Origin: Deltaproteobacteria bacterium RBG_13_43_22
Lineage (GTDB): Bacteria > Desulfobacterota > RBG-13-43-22
Direction of reading: 5' to 3'
NCBI GenBank assembly: GCA_001797675.1
Contig: MGQB01000019.1
Location: 31,710-95,709 of the forward strand
DNA: 64,000 bases
Numbering within the stretch: position 1 is the first letter of the stretch; every line of letters begins with the position of its first letter. Below, in pieces: positions 36,785 through 47,600 of this stretch. The notes below the pieces were generated by a model. The model searched no databases, had not been told where the DNA came from, and was given only the letters and a program-made list of their open reading frames with translations. The position numbers were made by a program, and so were the translations under genes.

Positions 36785-37729
36785 CTAAACCTGCCCATTT
36801 TGGGCAACCCAGATTTTGGCTTGATCGATATCTTTATTGATTTGAGCCTTCAAAGCCTCGGGTCCTGAGAACGTTCTTTCACCTCTGAGCCGTTTAAGGA
36901 AAAATACTTTAATATTCTTGCCATACAGGTTGTCTTTAAAGTCAAAAATAAAGGTTTCTATGGAGATTGTTTTGCCGTCGGCAAAGGTGGGGTTGAAACC
37001 GACATTGGTTACCCCATAAAAAAAACCCTGGGGACTTTCCACCCGGACCACATACACCCCTCGTTGAGGGATCATCCTTTCGTTGGGATTCAGATTGGCT
37101 GTGGGAAATCCCAAAAGAGATCGGCCGATTCCTTTACCCGGGATGATCGTCCCGGTGAGGCAGAAAGGACGGCCCAGGAGGAGTTTGGCTTCCTCCATGG
37201 CCCCGGAGGAAATCAACTCCCGGACGCGGGTGCTACTGACCAGATGATTGCCAATGGTTACCGGTGGATGGATATGGACGGTAAATCCTAAAGTTTCACC
37301 TAATTCTTTAAGAAGATGGATATTACCTTCCCGTTTTTGCCCGAAGGTATAGTCATATCCGACCACAATCTCTTTAATCCCGATCCGGGCGACCAGGATG
37401 TCCTCGATAAAACTCCTGGCCGAAACTAAAGAAAACTCCCGGGTGAAAGGGATGGACAAGACCACTGCGATACCATATTGAAAAATCAGATCAATCTTAT
37501 TGTCGTCGGAGACGATCTGTTTGGGGGATTTGCCGGGTCTCAAAATCTGGGCCGGGTGAGGGTGAAAGGTAATGACCATGGGAGTCCCTTTTACGGCCTT
37601 GGCCCGTTCCCGGACTTTTTGAAAGAGGCTTTGATGCCCCAGGTGGATGCCGTCAAAGTTCCCGATGGTCAGCACCGGGGCTTTTAGCGGCTGAGTGATT
37701 TGATGAATGTCGGAAAAATAGGTACCCAT
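36785..37729 (-). CDS. ribF: Bifunctional riboflavin kinase / FAD synthetase
   Basis: 314 residues. N-terminal FAD synthetase: GNFDGIHLGHQ (23-33 region, HIGH-like), VGYDYTFGQKREG and STRVRELI. C-terminal flavokinase: GKGIGRSLLGFPTANL (about 202-217), GVYVVRV and SIETFIFDF. Makes FMN and FAD, of which this segment's Etf, Hdr and complex I genes are heavy users. Same strand as the nuo operon but with its own gap of 150 nt. Confidence 0.97.
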   Translation of the reverse strand: MGTYFSDIHQITQPLKAPVLTIGNFDGIHLGHQSLFQKVRERAKAVKGTPMVITFHPHPAQILRPGKSPKQIVSDDNKIDLIFQYGIAVVLSIPFTREFSLVSARSFIEDILVARIGIKEIVVGYDYTFGQKREGNIHLLKELGETLGFTVHIHPPVTIGNHLVSSTRVRELISSGAMEEAKLLLGRPFCLTGTIIPGKGIGRSLLGFPTANLNPNERMIPQRGVYVVRVESPQGFFYGVTNVGFNPTFADGKTISIETFIFDFKDNLYGKNIKVFFLKRLRGERTFSGPEALKAQINKDIDQAKIWVAQNGQV

Positions 37730-37892
37730 AACTTTAATTCTAAATTTGTCTGCTTGTGCGCTTGTGGCGGATAATAGGGAAAAATTTTAAGTGGGCAATA
37801 GGCTATGGGCCAGGGGCTATAGGTAAAGGATGTTTCTTAACGGCCTATAGCCTATCGCCTCTTGCCTTCAGCCTGTTTTTTCTTGAATCCCC

Positions 37893-37921
37893 TTGACAGC
37901 CCTAAAATATTCATTTATATT
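37893..37921 (+). promoter_or_regulatory. Probable promoter of tRNA-Leu
   Basis: TTGACA (37893-37898), 17-nt spacer, TATATT (37916-37921), about 35 nt before the tRNA. Confidence 0.7.
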
Positions 37922-37956
37922 TTTAAAAAAAATAAAAATCAATATAAATAATGATT

Positions 37957-38043
37957 GCCGAAGTGGCGGAATTGGTAGACGCGCTAGGTTCAGGGTCTAG
38001 TAGGCAGACGCCTGTAGGGGTTCGAGTCCCCTCTTCGGCACCA
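37957..38043 (+). tRNA. tRNA-Leu (anticodon CAG)
   Basis: 87 nt including an encoded CCA. Acceptor GCCGAAG (37957-37963) pairs CTTCGGC (38033-38039). D-loop GGCGGAATTGGTAGACGC, anticodon stem-loop CTAGG-TTCAGGG-TCTAG with anticodon CAG, a long variable arm as expected of class II tRNA, and T-arm GGGGTTCGAGTCCCC. Confidence 0.97.
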
Positions 38044-38051
38044 AAGGCTGG

Positions 38052-38090
38052 AAAAGCGGGCAAGGTGAGAATAACTTCCCCGCTTTTTTT
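38052..38090 (+). terminator. Intrinsic terminator after tRNA-Leu
   Basis: AAAAGCGGG (38052-38060) pairs CCCGCTTTT (38078-38086), followed by more T to 38090. Confidence 0.8.
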
Positions 38091-38128
38091 ATCAGAAGCC
38101 AGGCCGGAAGGGCAGGCGAGGAGATAGG

Positions 38129-39202
38129 ATGGAAACGGAAAAGAGTTTTAAGTATCAATTTGAAACAGGGATATACAGACCGCCGAGCGAGGGTGGGAGT
38201 TATTCTCTCCTATTACGGTTCACACGCAACTGCCCTTGGAACCAGTGTACCTTTTGTGGTATGTATAAAGAAGAAAAATTTTCCTTCCGGTCTGCGGAGG
38301 AAATAAAAAGCGATATCGACTCCATAGCCGCTTTTTGCGCCGGATTGATGACCATTTCCATTGAACTCGGCTTTAAAGGTGAAATCAACCGGGCCGTCAT
38401 CATGGAGATGATCCATAGAGAACCGGTCTTGAATACCCATTCGGGATTCATCATGGTCTTGAACTGGCTCCTGGCCGGGGGTAAAACCGCTTTTTTACAG
38501 GATGCCAACAGCCCGGCCATGCAAACCGAAACACTGGTCGAGGTTTTGAAATATTTAAGGATTACCTTTCCATCTCTGGAAAGGGTCACCTCCTATGCCC
38601 GGTCCAAAACCCTGGCCCGGAAAAGCCTGGAAGAATTGAAGGCGATTCATGAAGCGGGTTTGGACCGATTGCATGTCGGTTTGGAAACCGGGGATGATGA
38701 GCTCTTGAAAAGGGTCAAGAAGGGGGTCACCGCGGCGGAACATATGGAAGGCGGGAAAAAGGCCATGGAGGCCGGGTTCCAACTGTCCGAGTACTGGATG
38801 CCGGGGTTGGGTGGAAAAGAAGGGTCAGAGGCCCATGCCCTGAATACGGCCCAAGTACTCAATGCCATCAGTCCTCATTATATCCGATCCCGTCCTTTTG
38901 TCCCTTCTCCGGGAACTCCTATCTTCGAAGATTTTGCAAGCGGGGTATGTTACCCCTTGACCGGTGCAGAACAATTGCAGGAAATTAAGCTGATGATTGA
39001 GACCTTGGAAGTCACCTCCAGGGTTTGTTTTGACCATGCGGGGAATTACTGGTTGAATCGAAGAGGGAGGTTATTGTTTACCCAGGATTATGAAGGATAT
39101 CGGTTCCCGAATGAAAAATCTCAGGTTCTGACTCTTATCGAAGAAGGCCTCGAGGCCCAGAGGATCCGTCCCCAAGCTATAAGAAACGATTTTTTACTCT
39201 GA
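38129..39202 (+). CDS. Radical SAM protein of unknown function
   Basis: 357 residues. The cluster motif is RNCPWNQCTFCGMY: C-x4-C-x2-C, one residue longer than the usual Cx3Cx2C. Downstream, LERVTSYARSKTLARKS, AGLDRLHVGLETGDDELLKRVKKGV and IRSRPFVPSPGTPIFEDF are typical of a conserved family close to coproporphyrinogen-III-oxidase-like/elongator-like radical SAM enzymes. The substrate is unknown. GAGGAG precedes the ATG by 5 nt. It stands alone after the tRNA terminator. Confidence 0.85.
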   Translation: METEKSFKYQFETGIYRPPSEGGSYSLLLRFTRNCPWNQCTFCGMYKEEKFSFRSAEEIKSDIDSIAAFCAGLMTISIELGFKGEINRAVIMEMIHREPVLNTHSGFIMVLNWLLAGGKTAFLQDANSPAMQTETLVEVLKYLRITFPSLERVTSYARSKTLARKSLEELKAIHEAGLDRLHVGLETGDDELLKRVKKGVTAAEHMEGGKKAMEAGFQLSEYWMPGLGGKEGSEAHALNTAQVLNAISPHYIRSRPFVPSPGTPIFEDFASGVCYPLTGAEQLQEIKLMIETLEVTSRVCFDHAGNYWLNRRGRLLFTQDYEGYRFPNEKSQVLTLIEEGLEAQRIRPQAIRNDFLL

Positions 39203-39257
39203 AAAGCCAACTTGAGATATTTGAAAATTTTCTTATTGTGTGTTAAGGGGTATGCCT

Positions 39258-39313
39258 TGCGGGTTTTTAGGGAAGGGGCTCGATTTCTAAACCCGCAACC
39301 CAAAACCCGTAAC
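39258..39313. repeat. Palindromic repeat, family A copy
   Basis: TTGCGGGTTTTTAGGG and TTTCTAAACCCGCAACCC, followed by AAAACCCGTAAC; matches the ends of the element at 6946-7011. Lies between the radical SAM gene and the acyl-CoA ligase. Confidence 0.55.
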
Positions 39314-39381
39314 AATACTTAAAGTTAGAGATAAATTCTCAAATTTTTAAAGTAAGAACTTAATAGGGAGGATAATTGGGG

Positions 39382-41061
39382 ATGAACACATTCATGGAAC
39401 CATTACATTACCAACATTGGCCAAAGGGGGTCCCCCATGTTGTTAGTGTGCCGAGGACCACGCTGTACCACAATCTTGAAGTCTCAGCCGCCCGCTACCC
39501 CGGGAAGACGGCGATTTCCTACTATGGATCAAGCCTTTCCTATGCCCGGCTCAAATCAGAGGTGGACGTCCTGGCCGGTTATCTGCAACGGCAATGTGGG
39601 GTGAAGAAAGGAGATCGCGTCCTTCTGTATATGCAAAACAGCCCCCAGTTCATCATAGCCTACTACGCCGTGCTTCGGGCCGACGCGGTCCTGGTCCCGG
39701 CCAATCCCATGAACCTCACTGAGGAAATGAAGCATTATGTTGAAGATTCCGGGGCCTCAGTGGCGATCTGCGCGGTCGACCTTTCCCCTCGTCTCGGACC
39801 TCTCATGGGCTCGGAAGGGCTCAAACATGTAATCATCGCCGATTATGCAGATTATGTGACCGAGCCCACCGATATCCCCATCCCTGATTTTATCCGTTCT
39901 GCCGCACCTGAACCGTTCGGCAAGGGGGTCAAGACTTGGCAGGAAGCCCTGGCCGCCGATATCCAACCGGGACCCCATCTGTCGGGGTCCGACGACCTGG
40001 CGGCCATTTGTTATACCTCCGGAACCACCGGGAAGCCGAAGGGCTGCATGCATACCCACAGTACGCTCATGGCCACCACGGTACTACCCAGTGTCTGGCA
40101 ACACGCCTCCTGTGAAGAGGTCCTTCTCGGCGTCGTGCCTTTCTTTCACGTTACCGGCATGCAGATCCTGATGAACATGCCGATTTATCTTGGAGCGGAG
40201 ATCGTCGTTATGACCCGCTGGGACCGTGAACTGGCTCTGGTTTTAATTGACCGGTATCAGGTTACCAACTGGACCAACATCCCCACCATGGTTATTGATC
40301 TCTTCGCCAGTCCCAATTTCAAGAGCGACAGCCTGAAAAGCCTTCGATATATTGGAGGCGGGGGGGCGGCCATGCCCGAAGCGGTGGCCGCAAGACTCTA
40401 TGAACTCACCGGACTTTCTTATGTCGAGGGCTACGGACTAACTGAGACCGCAGCCCCGTCCCATACCAATCATGATTCCCGGCCCAAACGTCAGTGTCTC
40501 GGCATTCCCTTGTGCAATACCGAATCCCTAGTGGTGAATCCCAAGACGCTTGAACCTCTTGGTCCCAACCAAACCGGGGAGATAGTCTCCCGGGGCCCCC
40601 AGGTTTTCAAAGGGTACTGGAAAAATTCCCAGGCCACTCAAGACAGTTTTGTCGAGATAAACGGCAAAACCTTTTTCCTTACCGGGGATCTGGGCTATTA
40701 CGATGAGGATGGCTACTTTTTCATCGTTGACCGTTTGAAACGGATGATCAACGCCTCAGGGTTTAAGGTATGGCCGGCGGAAGTGGAGTCCATGATGTTC
40801 GGCCATCCGGACATACAGGAAGCCTGCATCATCAGCGCCAAAGATGCGCATCGCGGCGAAACCGTCAAGGCGGTGGTGGTGCTCAAAGAAACCGCCAAGG
40901 GCAAAATTACCGCCCAGGATATTATCAATTGGTGTCGGGAAAGGATGGCCGCTTACAAATATCCCCGGATCATCGAGTTTGTTGATGAACTGCCCAAGTC
41001 GGGATCCGGAAAGGTCCAATGGCGATTGCTGCAGGAAAAGGAAAACGCTTCAGATCATTAG
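39382..41061 (+). CDS. Acyl-CoA synthetase (AMP-forming, long-chain fatty acid type)
   Basis: 559 residues from ATG 39382 (GGAGG 10 nt upstream; TTG 39376 is a possible alternative). Activates a carboxylic acid to its CoA thioester through an acyl-adenylate. Motifs in order: [17 protein letters not shown] (ATP loop, near 215), [33 protein letters not shown]... with TGDLG hinge Asp, and the C-terminal catalytic Lys in KSGSGKVQW. The FadD-like length and sequence suggest a medium- or long-chain fatty acid; substrate uncertain. It could feed the thiolase and acyl-CoA dehydrogenases at 55-59 kb. Its stop overlaps the ald stop on the other strand. Confidence 0.92.
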   Translation: MNTFMEPLHYQHWPKGVPHVVSVPRTTLYHNLEVSAARYPGKTAISYYGSSLSYARLKSEVDVLAGYLQRQCGVKKGDRVLLYMQNSPQFIIAYYAVLRADAVLVPANPMNLTEEMKHYVEDSGASVAICAVDLSPRLGPLMGSEGLKHVIIADYADYVTEPTDIPIPDFIRSAAPEPFGKGVKTWQEALAADIQPGPHLSGSDDLAAICYTSGTTGKPKGCMHTHSTLMATTVLPSVWQHASCEEVLLGVVPFFHVTGMQILMNMPIYLGAEIVVMTRWDRELALVLIDRYQVTNWTNIPTMVIDLFASPNFKSDSLKSLRYIGGGGAAMPEAVAARLYELTGLSYVEGYGLTETAAPSHTNHDSRPKRQCLGIPLCNTESLVVNPKTLEPLGPNQTGEIVSRGPQVFKGYWKNSQATQDSFVEINGKTFFLTGDLGYYDEDGYFFIVDRLKRMINASGFKVWPAEVESMMFGHPDIQEACIISAKDAHRGETVKAVVVLKETAKGKITAQDIINWCRERMAAYKYPRIIEFVDELPKSGSGKVQWRLLQEKENASDH

Positions 41062-42179
41062 ACCGCACTAAAAATTTTCTCTAAAGGAGTGCAGACAAAT
41101 CCCAGATCACCGGCCAGATTGGCGCAAGTCACTTCGCCTTGGAATACATTGATACCTTTGGCCAGAGCCGGGTCTTCGGCCGCGGCTTTGGCCAATCCCT
41201 TGTTGGCCAGGGCCTGGGCGTAGGGGAGGGTGACGTTGGTCAAAGCAAAGGTGGAGGTTCGGGAAACGGCTGCCGGCATGTTAGTCACACCGTAATGAAT
41301 CACTTCATCCACTAAATAGATCGGTTCCGTGTGGGTCGTGGGTTTGGTGGTCTCGCAGCATCCGCCTTGATCCACGGAGACGTCCACCACAACGGTTCCC
41401 GGTTTCATGGAACGGATCATTTCTCGGGTGACCAGCTTGGGCGCCCGTGCTCCGGGGATCAGGACCGCCCCGATGACCAGATGGGCATCCCTTACTGAAA
41501 GGTTAATATTATCAAAATTGGACATGAGGGTATTGATCTGAGTCCCGAAGATATCGTCCAGATAGGCCAGGCGAAGGGGATTGTTGTCCAAGATGGTCAC
41601 ATAGGCCCCCAGCCCAATCGCGATTTTAGCCGCATTAGTACCCACGGTACCGGCCCCGATGATGGCCACTTTTCCTCGGGCCACGCCGGGGACTCCGCCC
41701 AACAAGACCCCCCTGCCGCCGTAACCTTTTTCCAGGTAGTGAGATCCCACCTGAACGGCCATGCGCCCGGCCACCACGCTCATGGGTGTCAACAGGGGCA
41801 ATGATCCATCCGAAAGTTGTATCGTTTCATAGGCCACCCCGATGATCCGGCGCTGCAGCAGGCTCTGGGTTAATTCAGGGGCCGGTGCCAGGTGCAGATA
41901 GGCAAACAGAATCTGACCTTCCCGGAGAAGTGGAATTTCCCGGGGCATGGGTTCTTTGACCTTCATGACCAAATCTGCCCGATTGTAAACCTCCTCGGCG
42001 CCGGGTACTATTTGGGCCCCAGCCTCCAAAAATTCCTTATCCGGGATGCCGCTTCCCTCACCCGCGCCGGCCTGGATCAAGACCTGATGTCCATCCTTCA
42101 CCAGGACCCGCACCCCGGCAGGAACAACGCCTACCCGGTATTCATGATTTTTTATTTCCTTAGGCACCCCGATAATCAT
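41058..42179 (-). CDS. ald: Alanine dehydrogenase
   Basis: NAD-dependent interconversion of alanine with pyruvate and ammonia. 373 residues, family length. [17 protein letters not shown] at the N-terminus, Lys/His catalytic region [28 protein letters not shown], the NAD-binding [18 protein letters not shown] and [25 protein letters not shown] lies before the ATG. Convergent with the acyl-CoA ligase with the two stop codons overlapping (41058-41061). Confidence 0.97.
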   Translation of the reverse strand: MIIGVPKEIKNHEYRVGVVPAGVRVLVKDGHQVLIQAGAGEGSGIPDKEFLEAGAQIVPGAEEVYNRADLVMKVKEPMPREIPLLREGQILFAYLHLAPAPELTQSLLQRRIIGVAYETIQLSDGSLPLLTPMSVVAGRMAVQVGSHYLEKGYGGRGVLLGGVPGVARGKVAIIGAGTVGTNAAKIAIGLGAYVTILDNNPLRLAYLDDIFGTQINTLMSNFDNINLSVRDAHLVIGAVLIPGARAPKLVTREMIRSMKPGTVVVDVSVDQGGCCETTKPTTHTEPIYLVDEVIHYGVTNMPAAVSRTSTFALTNVTLPYAQALANKGLAKAAAEDPALAKGINVFQGEVTCANLAGDLGFVCTPLEKIFSAV

Positions 42180-42256
42180 TTACCTTGGTCCATTCCCTTC
42201 GGTTAAGATTCATATCGAAAATAGCAGTCTAATTATACCAACGCCTTGAAAAATAT

Positions 42257-42805
42257 TCAAATTTTTCTTACAACCGGGAAATGGAAGGGTTTTCTGCAGA
42301 CGAGCTGGGCTACTGATCTTCGTGGATGTTCCAAAGTTCCTTCAAAATAATGGACCACCTCCCAGTCCTTAAACCAATCGAACAACTCCCTGGGTTCTAA
42401 AAGATGATCGGGATTATGAGGGCGGCTGTAAAGGGTTTGCTGGCTGGTGTAGGTTTCATAGATCAGAATACCTCCCCCTTTTATTGCCTTTTTGATAAAC
42501 GGTATCAAGGGACGATGGAGGTAGCGAAAGACTACCATGGCCCGGTATTGATCCTCTTTTAAAGAGTTTTGACCGGTTTCCAGATCGATTTCCCAATAAG
42601 TTACTTGCCGTCCTTTCCGTTTCGCTGCCTCTTTAGCCATTCTCAACGCCTCGGGGTTTCGATCGGCCAGGACCACCGGGAGGCCCAGTCCGGCCAGGAA
42701 AAGACCGTTTTGCCCCCTGCCGCAGGCCAGGTCCAGAACCGGACCCTCAAGGTCCTTTTCCGTAATAAGAGCAACAAAGCTTTTCAATAAGATATCGGGG
42801 TCCAT
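42257..42805 (-). CDS. Class I SAM-dependent methyltransferase
   Basis: 182 residues. Motif I VLDLACGRGQNGLFLA (23-38), acidic VVLADRNPEAL, and a post-motif RYLHRPLIPFI identify a TehB/SAM-methyltransferase fold. The substrate is unknown. AGGAAACAAA precedes the ATG; probably co-transcribed with ald, 77 nt downstream. Confidence 0.85.
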   Translation of the reverse strand: MDPDILLKSFVALITEKDLEGPVLDLACGRGQNGLFLAGLGLPVVLADRNPEALRMAKEAAKRKGRQVTYWEIDLETGQNSLKEDQYRAMVVFRYLHRPLIPFIKKAIKGGGILIYETYTSQQTLYSRPHNPDHLLEPRELFDWFKDWEVVHYFEGTLEHPRRSVAQLVCRKPFHFPVVRKI

Positions 42806-42877
42806 TTTGTTTCCTATGATTCTTAAACTTAACCCTCATGTCCCTGTGGGGCACCACGAAGCATGAAAAATACTTTA

Positions 42878-42951
42878 AGGGTTCAAGGAGCCAAGGATTC
42901 GAGAACCGCGGGGCGGAGTGAAAGGCGGGGAAGTTAAAACCCTTGAACCCT
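42878..42951. repeat. Palindromic repeat, family B copy 1
   Basis: Ends AGGGTTCAAGG (42878-42888) and CCTTGAACCCT (42941-42951) are exact inverted repeats. The core CCGCGGGGCGGAGTGAAAGG and GGAAGTTAAAACC occurs again, inverted, at 48934-48968 with one base change. Confidence 0.75.
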
Positions 42952-43058
42952 ATTTTCAAACTAAATTAACCATATCCGGCCATAAAAGTCAATTTTTGGT
43001 TGAGAAATCCTCCACAGCAGGTTCATTGTCTTTCCGGTTCAAAAACTAGTTCCTTCGG

Positions 43059-43088
43059 TTGACATTTATCTAAGGAAGTGTGTATATT
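43059..43088 (+). promoter_or_regulatory. Probable promoter of the long GAPDH-like gene
   Basis: TTGACA (43059-43064), 18-nt spacer, TATATT (43083-43088). The leader to the ATG is about 120 nt. Confidence 0.65.
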
Positions 43089-43213
43089 TTATTTATTTTA
43101 AATAAAAAATGTGAACACCCCTCTTGTGTGCCGTTATTAAAAAGCTTGGAGGGTATTAAATCGTCTTTTTGATTCTATTTAATTAACTTTTGTGAAATTA
43201 TAGGAGGTGCAAT

Positions 43214-44491
43214 ATGGCGAAGGTTCAAGTATTCGAAAATAAAAAGCCCACCCTCGGTATTAACGGGCTTGGCCGGATCGGAAAGCTGACGCTGTGGCAT
43301 CACCTGGCGCGGAAACATTTCCAGGAGATCGTTGTCAATACGGGGCGGGAAGCGGGGACAGGACTATCGACCATTGCCCAGCGAATCGAAACCGATTCGA
43401 CTTATGGACCTGTCCACCGCTTTCTTTATGGGATCAAAGCCCAACGGTTTATCGAGATTATTGATGAAAAAGCCGGGAAAATGCTTATCGACGGTATCCC
43501 CGTCACTATTTTAAGGGAAGCGCGAAATCCGGCAGAGATCCAGTGGCGGGATCACGGGGTGGACATGGTTGTGGAGTGCACCAGTCAGTTCAGAGACCCC
43601 ACAATCCCCCCCGATGACAAGAAGGGCTCTATACGGGGTCATTTAGCGGCTGGGGCCAGAGTGGTCATCAATTCCTCTCCCTTCAAGATCAAGGATAAGG
43701 CCCTTCGGACGCCGGAAGACGCGGTAACCCTGATCTATGGTATCAACCATACCGTCTACGATAAGAAAAACCATCAGGTGCTGTCGGCCGCCTCCTGTAC
43801 CACCACGGGACTGGCTCATATGGTCAAACCCCTGCTGGAAAACGAGGAGACCAACAAGATCCTTACCGCCTCCATGTCAACGGTCCATGCCGTAACCAAT
43901 TCACAGGCCGTTCTCGATTCCATGCCCAAGGCGGGCGAGAAGGATTTGAGGAAGAACCGGAGTATCTTGAATAATATTATTCTTACTTCCACCAATGCCG
44001 CCGCAGCCCTAGCCGAGGTCATACCGGAGGTCAGGAATATCGGCTTCATGGCCGATTCCATCCGGGTTGCCACCAACACGGAATCGCTTATCGTCCTCAA
44101 TGTCACCTTTCAGAGCAAAAGTACCCCGAATGGAATGGCCTTCGAACTGGACACGAAAATCATCAACCGGATCTACCAGGAGGTCAGCGAGCGGGACCCG
44201 GAGAAACTGCTTGTCTTCTCCATGGAGCAGAATGTCTCCAGCGATCTCATCGGCTTGAATGCGGCTGTGGTGATCGAAGGCCAGTTCAATCACACCCGGA
44301 CCTCTTTTATCGATATCGATTGCGGATGTATTCCCGGTCTGCCCCCGCAAGTCCTTCCGTCCCTGGAGACGAATACGCTCAGAGTGCCGGTGGTCCACGC
44401 CAAGATCTTCGGATGGTATGATAATGAGTATGGGAGCTACGTGAACCGGTTGGGGGATTTGACGGTCCACGTACATAAGCAGTTGACCTAG
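43214..44491 (+). CDS. Long glyceraldehyde-3-phosphate dehydrogenase-like protein
   Basis: 425 residues, about 90 more than a normal GAPDH. NAD fold INGLGRIGKLTL (17-28), active-site SAASCTTTGLAH (normally SNASCTTN), the His motif STVHAVTNSQ, NNIILTSTNAAAAL in place of NIIPTSTGAAKA, and C-terminal WYDNEYGSYVNRLGDL. Catalytic Cys and His are kept, but the residues around them differ from gapA encoded 5 kb away. Extra sequence lies between the NAD fold and active site (NPAEIQWRDHG, PTIPPDDKKGS). It may use another aldehyde or act in gluconeogenic direction. AGGAGG precedes the ATG. Next to it, convergent, is an orphan dikinase-like gene. Confidence 0.85.
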   Translation: MAKVQVFENKKPTLGINGLGRIGKLTLWHHLARKHFQEIVVNTGREAGTGLSTIAQRIETDSTYGPVHRFLYGIKAQRFIEIIDEKAGKMLIDGIPVTILREARNPAEIQWRDHGVDMVVECTSQFRDPTIPPDDKKGSIRGHLAAGARVVINSSPFKIKDKALRTPEDAVTLIYGINHTVYDKKNHQVLSAASCTTTGLAHMVKPLLENEETNKILTASMSTVHAVTNSQAVLDSMPKAGEKDLRKNRSILNNIILTSTNAAAALAEVIPEVRNIGFMADSIRVATNTESLIVLNVTFQSKSTPNGMAFELDTKIINRIYQEVSERDPEKLLVFSMEQNVSSDLIGLNAAVVIEGQFNHTRTSFIDIDCGCIPGLPPQVLPSLETNTLRVPVVHAKIFGWYDNEYGSYVNRLGDLTVHVHKQLT

Positions 44492-44638
44492 GGGTGAAAA
44501 CGTTCAAGGTTCAACGTTCAAAGTTAAACATTTACAAAAAGGGGGATGCTCCTGTTGTCCAACCTTATCTGTTTGGCAAGAAACCTGAAAAAAGTTTTCC
44601 CCCGAACATTGAACCTTGAACCTTGAACTGTTTATTAA
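44492..44638. repeat. Intergenic TTCAAGG / CCTTGAA repeats
   Basis: CGTTCAAGGTTCAACGTTCAAAG (about 44501-44523) and CATTGAACCTTGAACCTTGAAC (about 44605-44627) face each other across the gap between two convergent genes; they could pair in the RNA and end both transcripts. The repeat ends resemble family B. Confidence 0.45.
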
Positions 44639-47600
44639 CTAAATGGTGATCCGGTTGGATTCCTTCGCTTCTTCTTCGTGACGGCCCTGGTACACGGCGC
44701 CGCTCCAGCCATCGATGGAGATGAAGTCACCGCCACGAATGGTTCGGCCGTCCACGGTGCTGTACCCTTTGGTTTCATAAACACTCAACTTGGAAAAACC
44801 AACCACTCCCACCTTATCGAGCTGTGGGATGGTGACTGCTGCATGAGAAGTGCTGCCTCCCTTGGCCGTTAAAAGACCTTCTACCAGGAGGATAACCCCT
44901 ACGTCATCAGGAACCGAATCGGGCCGAATGAGAATCAGAGGGGTATCCGGTTCTCTTTCACGGTAGTAGCGGATTTCTTCCTCGGAGTAGACAGCCCTTC
45001 CCGACAAGGCCCCGCCGCTAACCCCGATACCGTTGCCCAGAAGGGCCTCTTTCAGTTCCTCGGTCTCTTTGAACATCTTCAGTTTATGGGTTTCCCGCTG
45101 AACCATTTCCCGGGTTTGAAGAATATAAAGTCCTTTCCGGGTAGCATTCTCAAAGGTGAACTCGATTTCCTGGTGATTGAATCTTTTATCGTAGATCAAT
45201 TTTTCGGAAAGGCTGATGAGCTCTGCGTAGATCTCGGGAAAATTGGCTTCCAAAGAAATTTGAGTATCTTTTCTCTCGGTCAGCCGCTGACGTTCCGATA
45301 TGGGGTAGGTGGCAACAAGGCCTGAAACAATATCGTCTCCTTGAACCCCGAAAATGAAATCCCCGTACAGATTGATGCCGGGAGCAAATTCCTTGGGATC
45401 CCGGGTGAGAATCACTCCTGACCCGGATTGGTCATTCAGATTTCCGAAGATCATCGGTTGGATGATCACGGCCGTTCCCCACTCATCCGAGACGTGCATC
45501 TGACGGCGGAAAATTCGGGCCTGTTCTGAATTCCAGGAGGCAATGACCTGTAGAACGGCATCCTGGAGCTGGTCTGCCGGGCGTTTAGGCACCTTGATCC
45601 CCTTTTCCTCCAGAGCTCGCTGGTAGGCCAGGGCGACCTGCCTCATCTGGCCCGGGGCAAATTGGATTTTTCGACTGACTGTGAATTTTTCCTTGAAGGT
45701 GTCGATAATAGAGTCGAAAAAATTCCGGTCCAATCCCCGCAACATTCCATAACTCTGGAGAAACCTTCGGAAGGAATCCCAAGCCGCCCAGGAAAAGTCC
45801 GTCTTTTTGCTGAGACCCTCGGCGATCTTTTCATTGATACCGACATTCAGAATGGATTGCATCATCCCCGGCAGGGAAAGCGTGGCGCCGCTTCGCACAC
45901 TCAAAAGTAAAGGGTTACGATGGTCCCCGAATTTTCGGCCGACCATCCTTTCCAGTCGACGGATTTCCTTCCCGATCCTGTTGTTCAGATCTTCCAGGAT
46001 GTATTGGTAGCCCAACAAGCCTTCGATCCTGCGGAAGACCTCTGTGGTCAGGATGAAACCGGGGGGTACGGGGAAACCCATTAAGGTCAGTTCCTTCAGA
46101 AAATAACCCTTATTCCCAAGGAGTAATTGATTATCGAGCCTTTTACTGCGCCTATAGAGAGGCGTGATGGTCATTTCCGGATTATAAGACATGACCAGGG
46201 TTAAAATCTGTTTGTTCTCTTTAAACTTCTCCAACTCGGCCTGAAGGGTTCTTAATATGCTGTTGATAAAATTGTCGAGCACCTGAAGGCCGAAGGCCGA
46301 TGATATGGCGGCCCGGACAAAATTTTCGGAGAGCTGGAAAAAGAGTTCTTCTTCTCCGGTTGAACTGGTTCCTTTGCTTAAGGGGGTCCCGTTTTCCTTG
46401 ATGATTTGACCTATGACGATGGGGAGATTGGGACGGTGTGCATCGATGTGATAGTCCCGGATAATGTCCTGAATCCCCTTGGAGATGAACTGGAAGATAT
46501 CGATGTACTGATCGATTGAGAACTGTTTGATCTCCAGGGCGTGGCTTACATACTTCATTTTGGCCGTTAGACCCTCCGTGGCAATTCCTTCGATATCCAG
46601 GGCCTTCACATAGAGCCAGAGATAATGATGGATTCTCATCAGGGTGCTTTTAGTGATGAACTTCAGGTTGAGGGACTGGAGCAATTCCTCGAACAGGACC
46701 GTGGCCAGACTCTCGAGACGCAGGGAAAGTCCCAGGGCTTCAAACTTTTCTTCCCGGTAGGTGCCGTACATGGAAGGGATACCAGCGGCGATGTGCCTCT
46801 TGCGGTAAATATTCTCAACGTACTCCGTTTTTTCGGGGGAGAGGATTTTCTCCTTGAGTTGGACGAGAAAATCAAGGATGATGGCCAGACTCTTATCTTG
46901 TTTTTTCTCATGGAGATGTCGTTTGAGAGCCTTCACTTTCGCCGGATCAAAGAGATAGGAAGCTTCCAGGTTTTTGATGTCCTCAGCGTGCCGGGGATTG
47001 TATTTCTGGTAAAGCAGTTGATAAAAACGGATGAGGAGTCTGGCCTGTTCCCGGTCCTTCTCGGACAGGTCGGGCACGGATTGAATCTCCTTGATTATCC
47101 TGGGGTCGTCCCAATCCAGAAAACCCAATGGGTCTCCATGGACCCGATCCAAAAGGTTCTCAAATATCCTATGAAGCCCTTTGGATTCCCTGATGTCCTC
47201 AGGAATCTGCTCGTATACTTCGTCAGGCAGATGGTCCCGAACAAATTCTTTTTTTCCTGAGGCCCAGTAGCGGAAAGCATTTTCCAGGAAGGTGACCAGT
47301 AAGCTGTTGCTTTCCACATGAGACTCTTTGCGCAGGAAATGGATAACCAGATTTTGACGTAAAGAGATTTCATCCACCTCGGTCGATATTTCCCGGAGCT
47401 CCCCTTCCGCTCCGATTTCACTGAAGTAAATCGGAAACAGCCTGAGGAGCTGTTTGACCAGATTGTAGGCCGGGGCAATGTCGGTGTTCAGAAGGGCTGA
47501 AATGTTTTTCTGGAGAAGGTCCGTATCCCGGACGAAGACGCCGCCCAGCTTTAGGTTGATAATAAGAGCCGAGAGGAGTTTTTTGGTCCAACGCGGTTTC

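Larger units (their letters stand above)
42806..43213. other. Intergenic region with repeat and promoter
   Basis: A 408-nt gap between divergent genes. It holds the family B palindromic repeat (42878-42951) and the promoter of the GAPDH-like gene (43059-43088). The stretch in between (about 42960-43058) and the 43089-43200 leader show no convincing structure or ORF. Confidence 0.6.
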
